Assembly (NCBI GenBank): GCA_036804525.1
Contig: DAIRSE010000009.1
Coordinates: 15,265 to 79,264, forward strand
DNA from: JBFLVT01 sp036804525
Lineage (GTDB): Bacteria; Bacillota; Desulfotomaculia; Desulfotomaculales; JASEER01
Length of the DNA stretch: 64,000 nt
Reading direction: 5' to 3'
Shown here: piece by piece, positions 1-8,168 of the stretch
How the letters are laid out: the number at the start of each line of letters is the position of its first letter
How positions within the stretch are numbered: the first letter of the stretch is position 1
Translations under genes and position numbers: made by a program
The notes under the pieces: model-generated
Seen by the model: the letters and a program-made list of their open reading frames with translations, nothing else
Database searches by the model: none
What the model was told of the DNA's origin: nothing

Positions 1-17
1 AGAGCGTAAAGTCGTGG

Positions 18-53
18 ATCGAGCGCAAATATGCTCGATGAGAACCAGGAGGT
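18..53 (+). promoter_or_regulatory. aroH leader hairpins overlapping its ribosome binding site
   Basis: A perfect 7-bp inverted repeat, ATCGAGC (18-24) with GCTCGAT (33-39), is followed by a second weak hairpin GAG(A)ACC-agga-GGTCTC (41-56) that places the Shine-Dalgarno AGGAGGT (47-53) in its loop and 3' arm. Such an arrangement can limit translation initiation. There is no T-run, so it is not an intrinsic terminator. The upstream part of the leader lies outside the window, so its class cannot be decided. Confidence 0.3.
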
Positions 54-61
54 CTCGCTCC

Positions 62-430
62 GTGAGCTCTGTTCGGGGAATCCGTGGAGCCATTACCGTT
101 AACGAAAACACCGCCGAAGAAATCATTCGCGCGACGATGCGCCTGTTGGAGGAAATGGTCAGGGCCAACAACATTGACGTCAATGACATCGCCAGTATAT
201 TTCTTACCATGACCCCTGACCTCAACGCCGAATTTCCCGCTCTGGCAGCGCGCAAGTTGGGTTGGACCAACGTGCCTCTCCTGGGTGCCACCGAGATTGC
301 CCACCCTACGGCAATCGGAAAGTGCATCAGAGTCCTTATGCATGTCAATACGGATAAGTCGCAGGCAGAGTTAAGGCATCTTTATCTCGATGATGCCGCT
401 CAGTTGCGCCCGGATCTGCTGATGCCCTAA
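62..430 (+). CDS. aroH: Chorismate mutase, AroH class
   Basis: Converts chorismate to prephenate, the branch step to phenylalanine and tyrosine; cytosolic, trimeric in the family. The product is 122 residues and matches the monofunctional AroH fold from end to end. It carries the N-terminal RGIRGAITV and the active-site positions Arg8, Glu78, Arg90 and Tyr108, the last three numbered as in Bacillus subtilis AroH. The position of B. subtilis Cys75 is Gly here. The GTG start at 62 is chosen because AGGAGGT lies 8 bases upstream; an upstream in-frame GTG at 14 has no such site and would add 16 unrelated residues. It fits the following hisC, aroF, tyrA and aroA genes. Confidence 0.93.
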   Translation: MSSVRGIRGAITVNENTAEEIIRATMRLLEEMVRANNIDVNDIASIFLTMTPDLNAEFPALAARKLGWTNVPLLGATEIAHPTAIGKCIRVLMHVNTDKSQAELRHLYLDDAAQLRPDLLMP

Positions 431-456
431 AGACTACTGCAGGTTGAGGTGTCATT

Positions 457-1545
457 TTGCGAAAGGTTGCCGTACAAAACCTTGTTCCGGGCATGAAGGT
501 CGGGCAGCCGGTACTTGGTCCTCACATGGAGCCTTACCTTCAGGCAGGAGTCGTTTTGAATGATCGCATCATATCCCGCCTTGTGATCCTGGGCATCCCC
601 TCTGTTGTCATTGATGACGGTTTCCTTAATGATACCGATATACCCAGCGCCGTCTCGGTTGAGACGCGCGCTGAAGCCGCCAACCGCGTCAGGGAGCTGT
701 TTGACGCCCCCGATTATGATCGACCGGTCCCGACGGCGCCGCTTGGCGCAACGGTCAACAATATCATCGACGAGATTTTGTCTAACGCCTCCGGCACGTC
801 TTCAGCCCTGAACATCATGGACGTCCGGGCCGAGGACGAGTATCTTTATTACCATTCGGTGAACGTCTGCGTCCTCAGCGTGCTGACCGGAATAACTCTG
901 GGTTACAAACGCCGCGAACTTTTTGAACTGGGAATGGGGGCCTTGTTCCACGACATAGGAAAGCGGCGTGTTCCTTCTTCAATCTTAAACAAGCCCGGTC
1001 CTCTTACTAAAGAAGAGTATGAAATCGTCAAACAGCACACGGTGTTCGCCAAGGAACTGCTGGCCGACAACCCGTCTGCGGCGGCGATCGCTTACAGCCA
1101 TCACGAGCGCTGCAACGGCGAGGGATATCCATTAGGATTGAAGGCTCCGCATATCAGCCCCATGGCTCAGATTACGGGCATGGCCGATATTTTCGACGCC
1201 CTTACCGCCGACCGGGTATACCGCAAGGGAGTACCGGCGCACCAGGCCTTCGAGATGCTTGCGGCAGCCGGGGATTTCTGGTTTGACTATGACCTGCTCC
1301 TGGCTTTTCTGCATAACATTCCGGCTTACCCCTCGGGAAGCATCGTCGAGCTGTCCAGCGGAGAAATCGGCGTCGTACTCAGTACCCCTAAAGGTCATTC
1401 CGCCTTTCCCGAGGTCTGGATCATCCTTGATTCCAAAAAGAAACGGCGTGACAAACCGGTGACGGTTTCTACGTTGAAACATAATATCGGCGTGCTACGT
1501 CTCTTAGAGCAAGAAGAGATAAGCCAGCTTGGCTTAATGCCCTAG
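457..1545 (+). CDS. HD-GYP domain protein, putative cyclic-di-GMP phosphodiesterase
   Basis: 362 residues. Residues 1-120 form an unassigned N-terminal region and residues 125-300 an HD-GYP domain. Visible metal and signature residues are His133, the HD pair 165-166 in GALFHDIGKR, HHE at 215-217 followed by GEGYP (221-225), and DIFDALTADRVYR (244-256). The family hydrolyses cyclic di-GMP to pGpG or GMP. The start is TTG at 457, preceded by GAGGT with 6-base spacing. It sits between aroH and hisC, which is not functionally explained, and it may serve general signalling, for example toward the Tad pilus genes at 21.6 kb. Substrate is inferred from the family only. Confidence 0.85.
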   Translation: MRKVAVQNLVPGMKVGQPVLGPHMEPYLQAGVVLNDRIISRLVILGIPSVVIDDGFLNDTDIPSAVSVETRAEAANRVRELFDAPDYDRPVPTAPLGATVNNIIDEILSNASGTSSALNIMDVRAEDEYLYYHSVNVCVLSVLTGITLGYKRRELFELGMGALFHDIGKRRVPSSILNKPGPLTKEEYEIVKQHTVFAKELLADNPSAAAIAYSHHERCNGEGYPLGLKAPHISPMAQITGMADIFDALTADRVYRKGVPAHQAFEMLAAAGDFWFDYDLLLAFLHNIPAYPSGSIVELSSGEIGVVLSTPKGHSAFPEVWIILDSKKKRRDKPVTVSTLKHNIGVLRLLEQEEISQLGLMP

Positions 1546-1559
1546 ACCCCGTTAAACGC

Positions 1560-1589
1560 TTGACATTTCTGCACCCGGCATGCTATGGT
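1560..1589 (+). promoter_or_regulatory. Sigma-A-type promoter of the candidate sRNA/leader
   Basis: TTGACA (1560-1565) and TATGGT (1584-1589) are separated by 18 bases, with TGC directly before the -10 (extended -10). This is the best match to the vegetative consensus in the first 5 kb. The predicted start is near 1596. Confidence 0.6.
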
Positions 1590-1595
1590 GTCACT

Positions 1596-1698
1596 TAACC
1601 AAATAATAGATTGAGTTAAGCGAGTCGAGTTGAGATTGCTTGTTAGGCTAGCAGAGCTGGCTAGTATGGCCGGCAACTGTACTAAGTGCCGGTCTTTT
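1596..1698 (+). ncRNA. Candidate small RNA or attenuated leader
   Basis: About 103 nt lie between a strong promoter and an intrinsic terminator. Three hairpins can be drawn: CTTAAC/GTTAAG near 1592-1620, CTAGC/GCTAG near 1648-1664, and the terminator stem 1668-1694. There is no convincing reading frame. The downstream hisC gene has its own candidate promoter at 1742-1770, which favours a separate sRNA over a pure attenuator. I do not recognise a known riboswitch class: there is no T-box motif and no c-di-GMP aptamer core. Confidence 0.4.
1668..1698 (+). terminator. Intrinsic terminator
   Basis: The stem is GGCCGGCA (1668-1675) with TGCCGGTC (1687-1694), one G-U pair, an 11-base loop, followed by TTTT. 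Confidence 0.65.
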
Positions 1699-1741
1699 CC
1701 ATTTTATGCTGGGCATTTAAGGAATATTGCGGTGAAAATCA

Positions 1742-1770
1742 TTGCCTAGCCTTAAGCCCTGTGATAGTAT
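1742..1770 (+). promoter_or_regulatory. Candidate promoter for hisC-aroF
   Basis: TTGCCT (1742-1747), a 17-base spacer, then TAGTAT (1765-1770) preceded by TGA. It lies 47 bases before the hisC start and downstream of the terminator at 1668-1698. Confidence 0.45.
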
Positions 1771-1816
1771 TGGTCAATAATAATGGGCTTGGAAAAAACG
1801 GGGAGGTCATCAGGGA

Positions 1817-2911
1817 ATGCTGGACAGCTTGATCAGGAGCAACATTGGGAATCTGGCGGTATATAAGCCCGGAAAACCCATTGAAGAGGTGCAAAGGGAA
1901 CTGAAGCTGGAACGCGTCATTAAGCTGGCCTCGAATGAAAACCCCCTTGGTCCGTCTCCTCTTGCTGTGGAAGCCGTTTCTCAGGCTATAAGAGATGTTC
2001 ACCGGTATCCGGACGGGAGCGCTTACAGGTTAAAGAGGGCTCTTGCCGCTGCGCTCGATGTCGAACCGGAGGCTATCCTCCTGGCCAACGGTTCCAATGA
2101 GGTCGTCCAGCAGCTCTCGCTGGCCATCCTGGACGAAGGCGACGAGGCCGTCATGCCGGTTCCGAGTTTCCCTCGTTACGAACCGCTGGCCCGTCTTATG
2201 AAGGCCAAGCCTGTGGAAGTGCCGTTAACCGACTATCGCCTTGACCTGGAGGCTATGGCTGCCCGAGTCTCCCCGCGCACAAAGATTGTCTACGTCTGCA
2301 ACCCCAACAACCCGACAGGATCGATAGTGCGGAAGGACGAATTTGAGGCCTTCCTTGACAAGGTACCCCCCAGGGTCCTCGTGGTAATAGATGAAGCTTA
2401 TTTTGAGTATGTCGATGACCCCCTCTATCCCAACGGCCTCGATTACCTCCGCCGCGGCAGGAACGTCATCGTTTTGCGCACCTTTTCCAAGATCTACGGC
2501 TTAGCCGGCTTGCGCGTAGGTTATGCTATCGGTAACCCGGATCTGATCGCCTACCTGGAACGGGTGCGGGAACCGTTTAACGTAAATGCGCTTGCCCAGG
2601 TTGCGGCACTGGCGGCCCTCGGCGACTACGAATTTGTGAAGCGTTCACAGGACCTCGCGAGGGAAGGAAAACGTTTTCTTTACAATGCATTCACTTCAAG
2701 GGGCATCCGTTACGTGCCGTCCGAGGCAAACTTCATCCTCTTCGACGCGGGCCGTCCCGAACATGAAGTCTTCCGACGGATGCTCGCACGGGGAGTCATC
2801 ATCAGGGGCGGCTTCGGGTACCCTACCATGTTGCGGGTTACCATTGGGACTCCCTCTGAGAATGCAGCCTTTACAGAAGCTCTTGACGGGACTTTAAGGG
2901 AGGATTTCTAA
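1817..2911 (+). CDS. hisC: Histidinol-phosphate / aromatic aminotransferase
   Basis: PLP-dependent class I/II aminotransferase of 364 residues. Visible signatures are SNENPLGPSP (39-48), NPNNPTG (162-168), DEAYFEY (192-198) and the PLP lysine Lys225 in TFSKIYGLAGLR. The family transaminates histidinol phosphate, and many Firmicute members also act on phenylpyruvate and hydroxyphenylpyruvate. The neighbours are aromatic-pathway genes and no other his gene is present, so an aromatic transamination role is likely (inference). The ATG start has GGGAGGT 9 bases upstream. The stop codon is 2 bases before the aroF start, so the two are co-transcribed. Confidence 0.9.
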   Translation: MLDSLIRSNIGNLAVYKPGKPIEEVQRELKLERVIKLASNENPLGPSPLAVEAVSQAIRDVHRYPDGSAYRLKRALAAALDVEPEAILLANGSNEVVQQLSLAILDEGDEAVMPVPSFPRYEPLARLMKAKPVEVPLTDYRLDLEAMAARVSPRTKIVYVCNPNNPTGSIVRKDEFEAFLDKVPPRVLVVIDEAYFEYVDDPLYPNGLDYLRRGRNVIVLRTFSKIYGLAGLRVGYAIGNPDLIAYLERVREPFNVNALAQVAALAALGDYEFVKRSQDLAREGKRFLYNAFTSRGIRYVPSEANFILFDAGRPEHEVFRRMLARGVIIRGGFGYPTMLRVTIGTPSENAAFTEALDGTLREDF

Positions 2912-2913
2912 TA

Positions 2914-3930
2914 ATGGTTATCGTAATGCGCCATAATGCTACCGACGAAGAGATCAATCGAGTGATGGCAAAACTTGAGCAAAACGGTTTTAAAATTCAC
3001 CTTTCCAGAGGGGTTGAGCGTACCATCATCGGGGCCATTGGCGACAAGACGCGCCTTGCGGACATCGCCCTCGAAGCGCTGCCCGGCGTAGAGGCCGTCG
3101 TTCCGATCTTGCAGCCGTACAAGCTTGCCAGCCGCATCATGAACGAGGGCGGCACCATTATTAAGGTCGGCGACGTCGAGATCGGCGGTCAGGCCGTACA
3201 GGTAATGGCTGGTCCATGTGCGGTGGAAAGCAGGGAACAGCTACTTAAAGCGGCCGAGACAGTCAGCAAGGCAGGAGCCAAGATCCTTCGCGGCGGGGCG
3301 TTCAAGCCGAGGACATCCCCGTATTCCTTCCAGGGGCTTGGTGAGGAAGGGCTGAAAATTTTGGCTGAAGCCCGTGAAAAGTTCGGTCTCAAGATTATCA
3401 CCGAGGTTATGGACATCCGCAACCTGGAGGTTGTCGCCAAGTATACCGATATTATTCAGATCGGCACACGCAACATGCAAAACTTCAACCTGCTACGCGA
3501 GGTGGGCGGGATCTCTAAGCCCGTCCTCCTTAAGAGGGGTCTGTCCGCCACGATTGAGGAGTGGCTTATGGCCGCCGAGTACATCCTGGCATCGGGCAAC
3601 AGCCAGGTGATCCTATGCGAACGCGGTATCAGAAGCTTTGACACGTACACCCGCAACACTCTGGACCTCACCGCCGTGCCCATCGTTAAATACTTGTCGC
3701 ATTTGCCGATAGTAGTTGACCCCAGCCACGGCATCGGACGGTGGCGCTTCATCGCTCCGATGTGTTGCAGCGCTGTAGCTGCCGGAGCCGACGGGCTGCT
3801 TGTAGAAATGCACCCGAATCCGGCTGAAGCCCTTTGTGACGGGGCTCAGTCCCTGAACCCCGAAAACTTTATGGCGATGATGCGTGACATAAGAAACGTA
3901 GCCAAAGCGGTGGGACGCTTTGTTCCTTAG
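2914..3930 (+). CDS. aroF: 3-deoxy-7-phosphoheptulonate (DAHP) synthase, type I-beta with N-terminal regulatory domain
   Basis: First shikimate-pathway enzyme, condensing phosphoenolpyruvate and erythrose 4-phosphate. Residues 1-70 form a small alpha/beta domain like the ferredoxin-like regulatory extension of Thermotoga-type DAHP synthases. The barrel follows, with VMAGPCAVES, LRGGAFKPRTSPYSFQG, the metal-binding LCERG and the VDPSHGIG segment near the C-terminus. At 338 residues it is full length. The N-terminal domain suggests feedback control by an aromatic end product (known for this architecture, not shown here). It follows hisC by 2 bases. Confidence 0.93.
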   Translation: MVIVMRHNATDEEINRVMAKLEQNGFKIHLSRGVERTIIGAIGDKTRLADIALEALPGVEAVVPILQPYKLASRIMNEGGTIIKVGDVEIGGQAVQVMAGPCAVESREQLLKAAETVSKAGAKILRGGAFKPRTSPYSFQGLGEEGLKILAEAREKFGLKIITEVMDIRNLEVVAKYTDIIQIGTRNMQNFNLLREVGGISKPVLLKRGLSATIEEWLMAAEYILASGNSQVILCERGIRSFDTYTRNTLDLTAVPIVKYLSHLPIVVDPSHGIGRWRFIAPMCCSAVAAGADGLLVEMHPNPAEALCDGAQSLNPENFMAMMRDIRNVAKAVGRFVP

Positions 3931-4043
3931 AAATGCCGGCGGTTTGGACATAGTTAACCCTTGATGCTTCTTCGGACCCCCTTTGCTGCCTCACATACAG
4001 CACTGTGCGGGTTCCGTTTGTTTTTGCAACAGGAGGCGCTGTC

Positions 4044-5132
4044 GTGTTCAATAGAGTTGCCATTGTCGGGGTCGGCTTGATCGGGGGCTCGCTCGGCATG
4101 GGTATCATCCAGCGCGGGCTCAGCCGCGAGGTCATCGGCATAGGTCGCAGCCCGGATAACCTTCGTGAAGCTGAGCGAATGGGAGCGGTTACCGCCACGA
4201 CCACCTCGCTGGCCGAGGGCGTGCACGAGGCGGACCTGGTGATTGTCGCCACGCCCGTTACCTCCATCATCAAATCCATCCGTGAGATTGCCCCTCACCT
4301 TGCCTCAGGGACCATTGTGACCGATGTGGGGAGCACTAAGCAGATGATCGTAAAAGAAGCGGAAGAGGTGATGCCCGACAGCGTCTTTTTTGTCGGCGGG
4401 CATCCGATGGCCGGTTCCGAAGCCGCCGGCGTGCGATTCGCCGACCGGTATCTCTTCGAAGGCGCCTACTACGTGCTCACGCCTACTCCCAGGACTTCGC
4501 CGCCGGCGCTGAAAACAGTGGGAGAGCTCGTCAGGGCTGTCGGCGCAAAACCGATTGAGATGTCTCCGGCCGCCCACGACTTTGCAGTAGCGGCCATCAG
4601 CCACCTACCCCATATGGTGGCCGTGGCGCTGGTTAACGCGGTGGGATCGATGCCCGGCTCGAAGGAGATCTTCTCCCTGGCGGCGGGCGGGTTCCGGGAT
4701 ACCACGCGCGTGGCCTCAGGCAGCCCTGAGGTTTGGCGGGATATCGTAGCTACGAACCGTGAAATGCTGCGGGCGGCGATTGCCCACTTCCGAAAAGAAC
4801 TCGACCGGATTGACGCTTTCCTGGAAGCTGGTGATTTTGAAGCCTTGCAGGATTTGTTGCAGGACGCCCGTGAGCTGAGGGGAGCGGTGCCCGCTAAAGC
4901 CAAAGGATTCCTTCACGATCTTTTCAACCTGCTTCTCAACATCCCGGACCGTCCCGGAAGCATCGCGGAAGTGGCCTCGGTGCTGGCCGCCAATAGTCTA
5001 AACATCTCGGACCTTGAAATCCTGCGGGTCAGGGAAGGCGAGGGCGGCACCGTGCGGCTTTCTTTTGCCAGCCGCGAGGCCAGGGATATGGCCCGGGAAG
5101 TATTGAAACAGGCCGGTATCACAGTCTTTTAA
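4044..5132 (+). CDS. tyrA: Prephenate dehydrogenase with C-terminal ACT domain
   Basis: Oxidatively decarboxylates prephenate to 4-hydroxyphenylpyruvate for tyrosine. 362 residues: an N-terminal Rossmann fold with VGVGLIGGSLG (8-18), the GGHPMAGSE segment, helical dimerisation region with HDFAVAAISHLPH, and an ACT domain from about residue 290 that usually binds the end product. The GTG start at 4044 is chosen because AGGAGG lies 7 bases upstream and the Rossmann strand begins immediately; an upstream in-frame start at 4005 would add 13 unrelated residues. There is a 113-base gap after aroF with no clear promoter. Confidence 0.93.
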   Translation: MFNRVAIVGVGLIGGSLGMGIIQRGLSREVIGIGRSPDNLREAERMGAVTATTTSLAEGVHEADLVIVATPVTSIIKSIREIAPHLASGTIVTDVGSTKQMIVKEAEEVMPDSVFFVGGHPMAGSEAAGVRFADRYLFEGAYYVLTPTPRTSPPALKTVGELVRAVGAKPIEMSPAAHDFAVAAISHLPHMVAVALVNAVGSMPGSKEIFSLAAGGFRDTTRVASGSPEVWRDIVATNREMLRAAIAHFRKELDRIDAFLEAGDFEALQDLLQDARELRGAVPAKAKGFLHDLFNLLLNIPDRPGSIAEVASVLAANSLNISDLEILRVREGEGGTVRLSFASREARDMAREVLKQAGITVF

Positions 5133-5256
5133 AAAACTACTTACGTCCAATTTATGACCGGGCGTCCAGCACTCAACTGAATAAAGACTCCTTGTAGTCC
5201 AAATGCAATTACTTTTTTCCAGCAAGCTTTGGTCACAATCAGTATTGTATGTTCGG

Positions 5257-5285
5257 TTGACTGCTGGGTCAACAGTCCCTATTAC
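5257..5285 (+). promoter_or_regulatory. Candidate aroA promoter with an inverted repeat over the -35
   Basis: TTGACT (5257-5262), 17-base spacer, TATTAC (5280-5285). The repeat GTTGAC (5256-5261) / GTCAAC (5268-5273) overlaps the -35 and spacer and could be an operator or a hairpin in read-through RNA. It lies 42 bases before the aroA start. Confidence 0.45.
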
Positions 5286-5327
5286 AGTGGTGTCGCATTG
5301 CCGGCAATTATCAGGAGGCTGCAGAAG

Positions 5328-6611
5328 ATGCTTAAAACGCAACAATCTGGACCTCTAAAGGGTGTCCTGCGTCCCCCTGGGGACAAGTCCATTTCTCACA
5401 GGGCAGCTATTATCGGGGCTCTGGCGCACGGTACTACGCGTATCGACAACTTTCTTGAGGGCGCGGACTGCCTTTCTACGCTCCGCTGCCTGCAGCAGCT
5501 TGGCGTGCAGATTAAAGGACCCGACAACGGCAGAGTTGTCGTTCACGGGCTCGGCCCGGGGGGTTTGTGCGAACCGTCTAACGTACTGGACGCATGCAAC
5601 TCCGGGACGACTATGCGCCTGCTCTGCGGGGTTCTAGCCGGCCAACCCTTTTTCAGTGTCCTAACCGGAGACGAATCGCTCAGACGGCGCCCGATGGCCC
5701 GTGTCATCAACCCCCTCAGCGAAATGGGCGCCTGCATACTGGCGCGTGACGGCAACAGGTTCCCTCCGCTGGCCATTTCCGGGCGCCGTTTGCAAGGCAT
5801 ATCGTACCGCCTGCCCGTAGCCAGCGCCCAGGTCAAATCGGCTATCCTGCTGGCGGGCCTGAACGCTGAAGGCGCTACCGAAGTTATCGAGCCGGTGCCT
5901 TCCCGCGACCATACGGAGAGGATGTTGGCCTCCTTTGGAGCCAGGATATCCCGCGAAGGACAGGCGATCCGGCTGCACCCCGGCAGGCTTGACGCGCGCG
6001 ATGTTGTTGTTCCCGGAGACATTTCTTCGGCAGCCTTTTTTATGGTTGCCGCAACAGTCATCCCAGGAAGCGACGTAACCCTCCTGGATGTCGGAGTAAA
6101 CCCCACACGCGACGGCATTATCCAGGTGCTTAGGGAAATGGGGGGCGATATCGAAATCCTGCACCTGAGCGATTCAGGCGGAGAGCCGAGCGCCGACATC
6201 CGTATCCGCAGCGCCCCGCTGAAAGGAGTGACTATCGCCGGCAGCATCATTCCGAGGCTGATTGACGAGATTCCGGTGCTGGCCCTCGCTGCTGTCTGTG
6301 CTCAGGGTGAAACGGTCATTCGGGACGCCGCGGAGTTGAAGGTCAAGGAATCCAACCGCCTGGCGGCCATCGCCAGGGAACTGGGGAGGCTGGGGGCGCG
6401 CGTGCGAGAAACCGAGGACGGCTTGATTATCTCCGGAGGTTATCCTTTGCGCGGCGCGACCTGCGAAAGCCACGGAGACCATCGCATCGCCATGATGGTT
6501 GCGATCGCAGGCCTTGTAGCAAAAGGCACTACGGAAGTCGTTGACGGGGAATGTGTGGCTGTTTCCTATCCCGGGTTTGCCGCTGCATTAAATATGCTAA
6601 CCGAAGAATAA
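5328..6611 (+). CDS. aroA: 3-phosphoshikimate 1-carboxyvinyltransferase (EPSP synthase)
   Basis: Transfers the enolpyruvyl group of PEP to shikimate 3-phosphate. 427 residues in the usual two-lobed fold. Conserved elements seen are PPGDKSISHR (16-25, Lys20/Ser21/Arg25), the NSGTTMRL loop that contacts PEP and the substrate phosphate, SAQVKSAIL, RDHTERML, LIDEIPVLA, KESNRL and HGDHRIAM. The ATG at 5328 follows CAGGAGG at optimal distance; an upstream in-frame ATG at 5229 lies before the promoter and is not used. The gene is separated from tyrA by 195 bases. Confidence 0.95.
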   Translation: MLKTQQSGPLKGVLRPPGDKSISHRAAIIGALAHGTTRIDNFLEGADCLSTLRCLQQLGVQIKGPDNGRVVVHGLGPGGLCEPSNVLDACNSGTTMRLLCGVLAGQPFFSVLTGDESLRRRPMARVINPLSEMGACILARDGNRFPPLAISGRRLQGISYRLPVASAQVKSAILLAGLNAEGATEVIEPVPSRDHTERMLASFGARISREGQAIRLHPGRLDARDVVVPGDISSAAFFMVAATVIPGSDVTLLDVGVNPTRDGIIQVLREMGGDIEILHLSDSGGEPSADIRIRSAPLKGVTIAGSIIPRLIDEIPVLALAAVCAQGETVIRDAAELKVKESNRLAAIARELGRLGARVRETEDGLIISGGYPLRGATCESHGDHRIAMMVAIAGLVAKGTTEVVDGECVAVSYPGFAAALNMLTEE

Positions 6612-6768
6612 TACTGGCAACCGACGTTCCGAACTGTTGAAAGACTTTGCCAGACGTATTTTTTAACAGGCGCGTTCTTTGTCCCTTTTGCATTTATATA
6701 GAGGAAAAATCGTAGTTTTGTCGAAGTTGTTGCCCAATGATTGCGAGGGAGGGCTTTCGCCCCTGGTA

Positions 6769-7434
6769 ATGCGGAACGTAGTCGCCATCGACGGTCCAGC
6801 CGGAGCCGGCAAAAGTACCGTTGCCAAACTGCTTGCCCACCGGCTCGGGTTTCTTTACATTGACACGGGAGCCATGTACCGTGCCCTTACGCTCAAGGTG
6901 CTGCGCGAAGGCATCCGGTCAACCGATGATGAGGCCGTAGGATCCTTGGCAGGCAAGGTCAAGATCGATCTTGTCCCTTCGGAAAACGGACTTCGCGTTT
7001 TTCTAGACGGGGAAGACGTGACTGATGAAATCCGTTCGCCGGAGGTCTCGCGGCACGTTTCATATGTGGCGCGGATCTATGCGGTCAGGGAACGAATGAC
7101 GGCACTCCAGCGTGAAATGGCGCGCAACGGTAAAGTCGTCATGGAGGGCAGGGACATCGGAACCTGCGTTCTTCCCGAGGCCGATCACAAGTTTTTCGTT
7201 ACGGCTTCCGTCCGAGAACGGGCAAGGCGAAGACAAGGCGACCTGCGGCTCCAGGGCCACGACATCGACCTTGAGACACTTGTGCAGGAAATTGAAAAGC
7301 GCGATTATATCGACAGCACCCGCGAGGTAGCTCCCCTCAAACCTGCTCTCGACGCCAAGGTCATTGACACAACCGGGAAGACTGTGGAGGAAGTTGTCGG
7401 CCTTCTTGCCGCGGAGGTGCTGAATCGCCAATGA
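6769..7434 (+). CDS. cmk: Cytidylate kinase
   Basis: Phosphorylates CMP and dCMP. 221 residues, the usual size, with P-loop GPAGAGKSTVAK at the N-terminus, DTGAMYRA, the NMP-binding insert, EGRDIGTCVLPEA and the R-R lid region. The ATG at 6769 matches the family N-terminus (MRNVVAIDGPAG). Its ribosome site is unclear because GGGAGGG (6747-6753) is 15 bases away; an upstream TTG at 6718 would add 17 residues. The stop overlaps plsC in ATGA. The cmk-plsC-ispH order is conserved in Clostridia. Confidence 0.93.
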   Translation: MRNVVAIDGPAGAGKSTVAKLLAHRLGFLYIDTGAMYRALTLKVLREGIRSTDDEAVGSLAGKVKIDLVPSENGLRVFLDGEDVTDEIRSPEVSRHVSYVARIYAVRERMTALQREMARNGKVVMEGRDIGTCVLPEADHKFFVTASVRERARRRQGDLRLQGHDIDLETLVQEIEKRDYIDSTREVAPLKPALDAKVIDTTGKTVEEVVGLLAAEVLNRQ

Positions 7435-8027
7435 TTTACCGCTTTGCCTGGCTCCTTTGCCGGGCAATCCTTTTGCTTCTGCGGCGATGGGACGTCAGGG
7501 GAGGGGAGAAGGTTCCTCCAACAGGCGGGCTGATTGTTACCGCCAACCACACAAGTTACTGGGATCCTGTTATTGTAGGGTGCGCATTACGCAGAAAGGT
7601 CCATTATATGGCTAAAGCCGAGCTTTTCTCGTTCCCTGTGTTTAAATGGCTATTGTCGGCGCTGGGGGCTTTCCCGGTCCGGCGCGAAGGGATCGACAGG
7701 GCGGCCCTCAAAAAGGCCCAGGAGGTACTTGCCGCGGGTGAAGTCGTCGGCATCTTTCCGGAGGGAACACGGAGCCGGACGGGCGAACTTCTTAAGCCCC
7801 ATCTGGGTGCCGCTCTTCTCGCTACTAAAAACGGCGTTCCCATTCTTCCGGTCGCCGTCATCGGCGCGCCCGGCTTTGGGAAGGTTCGGGTATATATCGG
7901 CGACCCGGTGTATCCCCCGGCGCCGGTGAAGAATAAACCCAGCAAGGAGCAGATGGAGGCGTACCTTGACCAGGTTATGCAAGACATCCGGTCCTTGATG
8001 GAAGACCGCAATGGTCGCAGGTCATAA
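7431..8027 (+). CDS. plsC: 1-acyl-sn-glycerol-3-phosphate acyltransferase
   Basis: Acylates lysophosphatidate to phosphatidate in membrane phospholipid synthesis. 198 residues with the catalytic NHTSYWD block (39-45, HxxxxD) and FPEGTRS (109-115). A hydrophobic segment at residues 4-18 may tether it to the membrane. It overlaps cmk by 4 bases, so the two are translationally coupled. Confidence 0.92.
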   Translation: MIYRFAWLLCRAILLLLRRWDVRGGEKVPPTGGLIVTANHTSYWDPVIVGCALRRKVHYMAKAELFSFPVFKWLLSALGAFPVRREGIDRAALKKAQEVLAAGEVVGIFPEGTRSRTGELLKPHLGAALLATKNGVPILPVAVIGAPGFGKVRVYIGDPVYPPAPVKNKPSKEQMEAYLDQVMQDIRSLMEDRNGRRS

Positions 8028-8168
8028 GTCTTAGGTCGCAGGACTCGAAAAAATTCGTTTCGCGAATTGACAAATTAAGATATGGGGGCGGGCCGTAAGT
8101 CGCAGGTAGGATCAGCGCAAACGCAATTCCTGATATTGAGACACAGGTTGGAGCTCTGAGGTGAGGTA

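Noticed and set aside
6615..6662. Terminator between aroA and cmk (CTGGCAA...TTGCCAG then T-rich)
   Set aside because: The 28-base loop and the gap before the T-run make it too weak to call.
8028..8168. Promoter around TTGACA at 8067 before ispH
   Set aside because: No acceptable -10 at 16 to 18 bases downstream; sequence there is G-rich.
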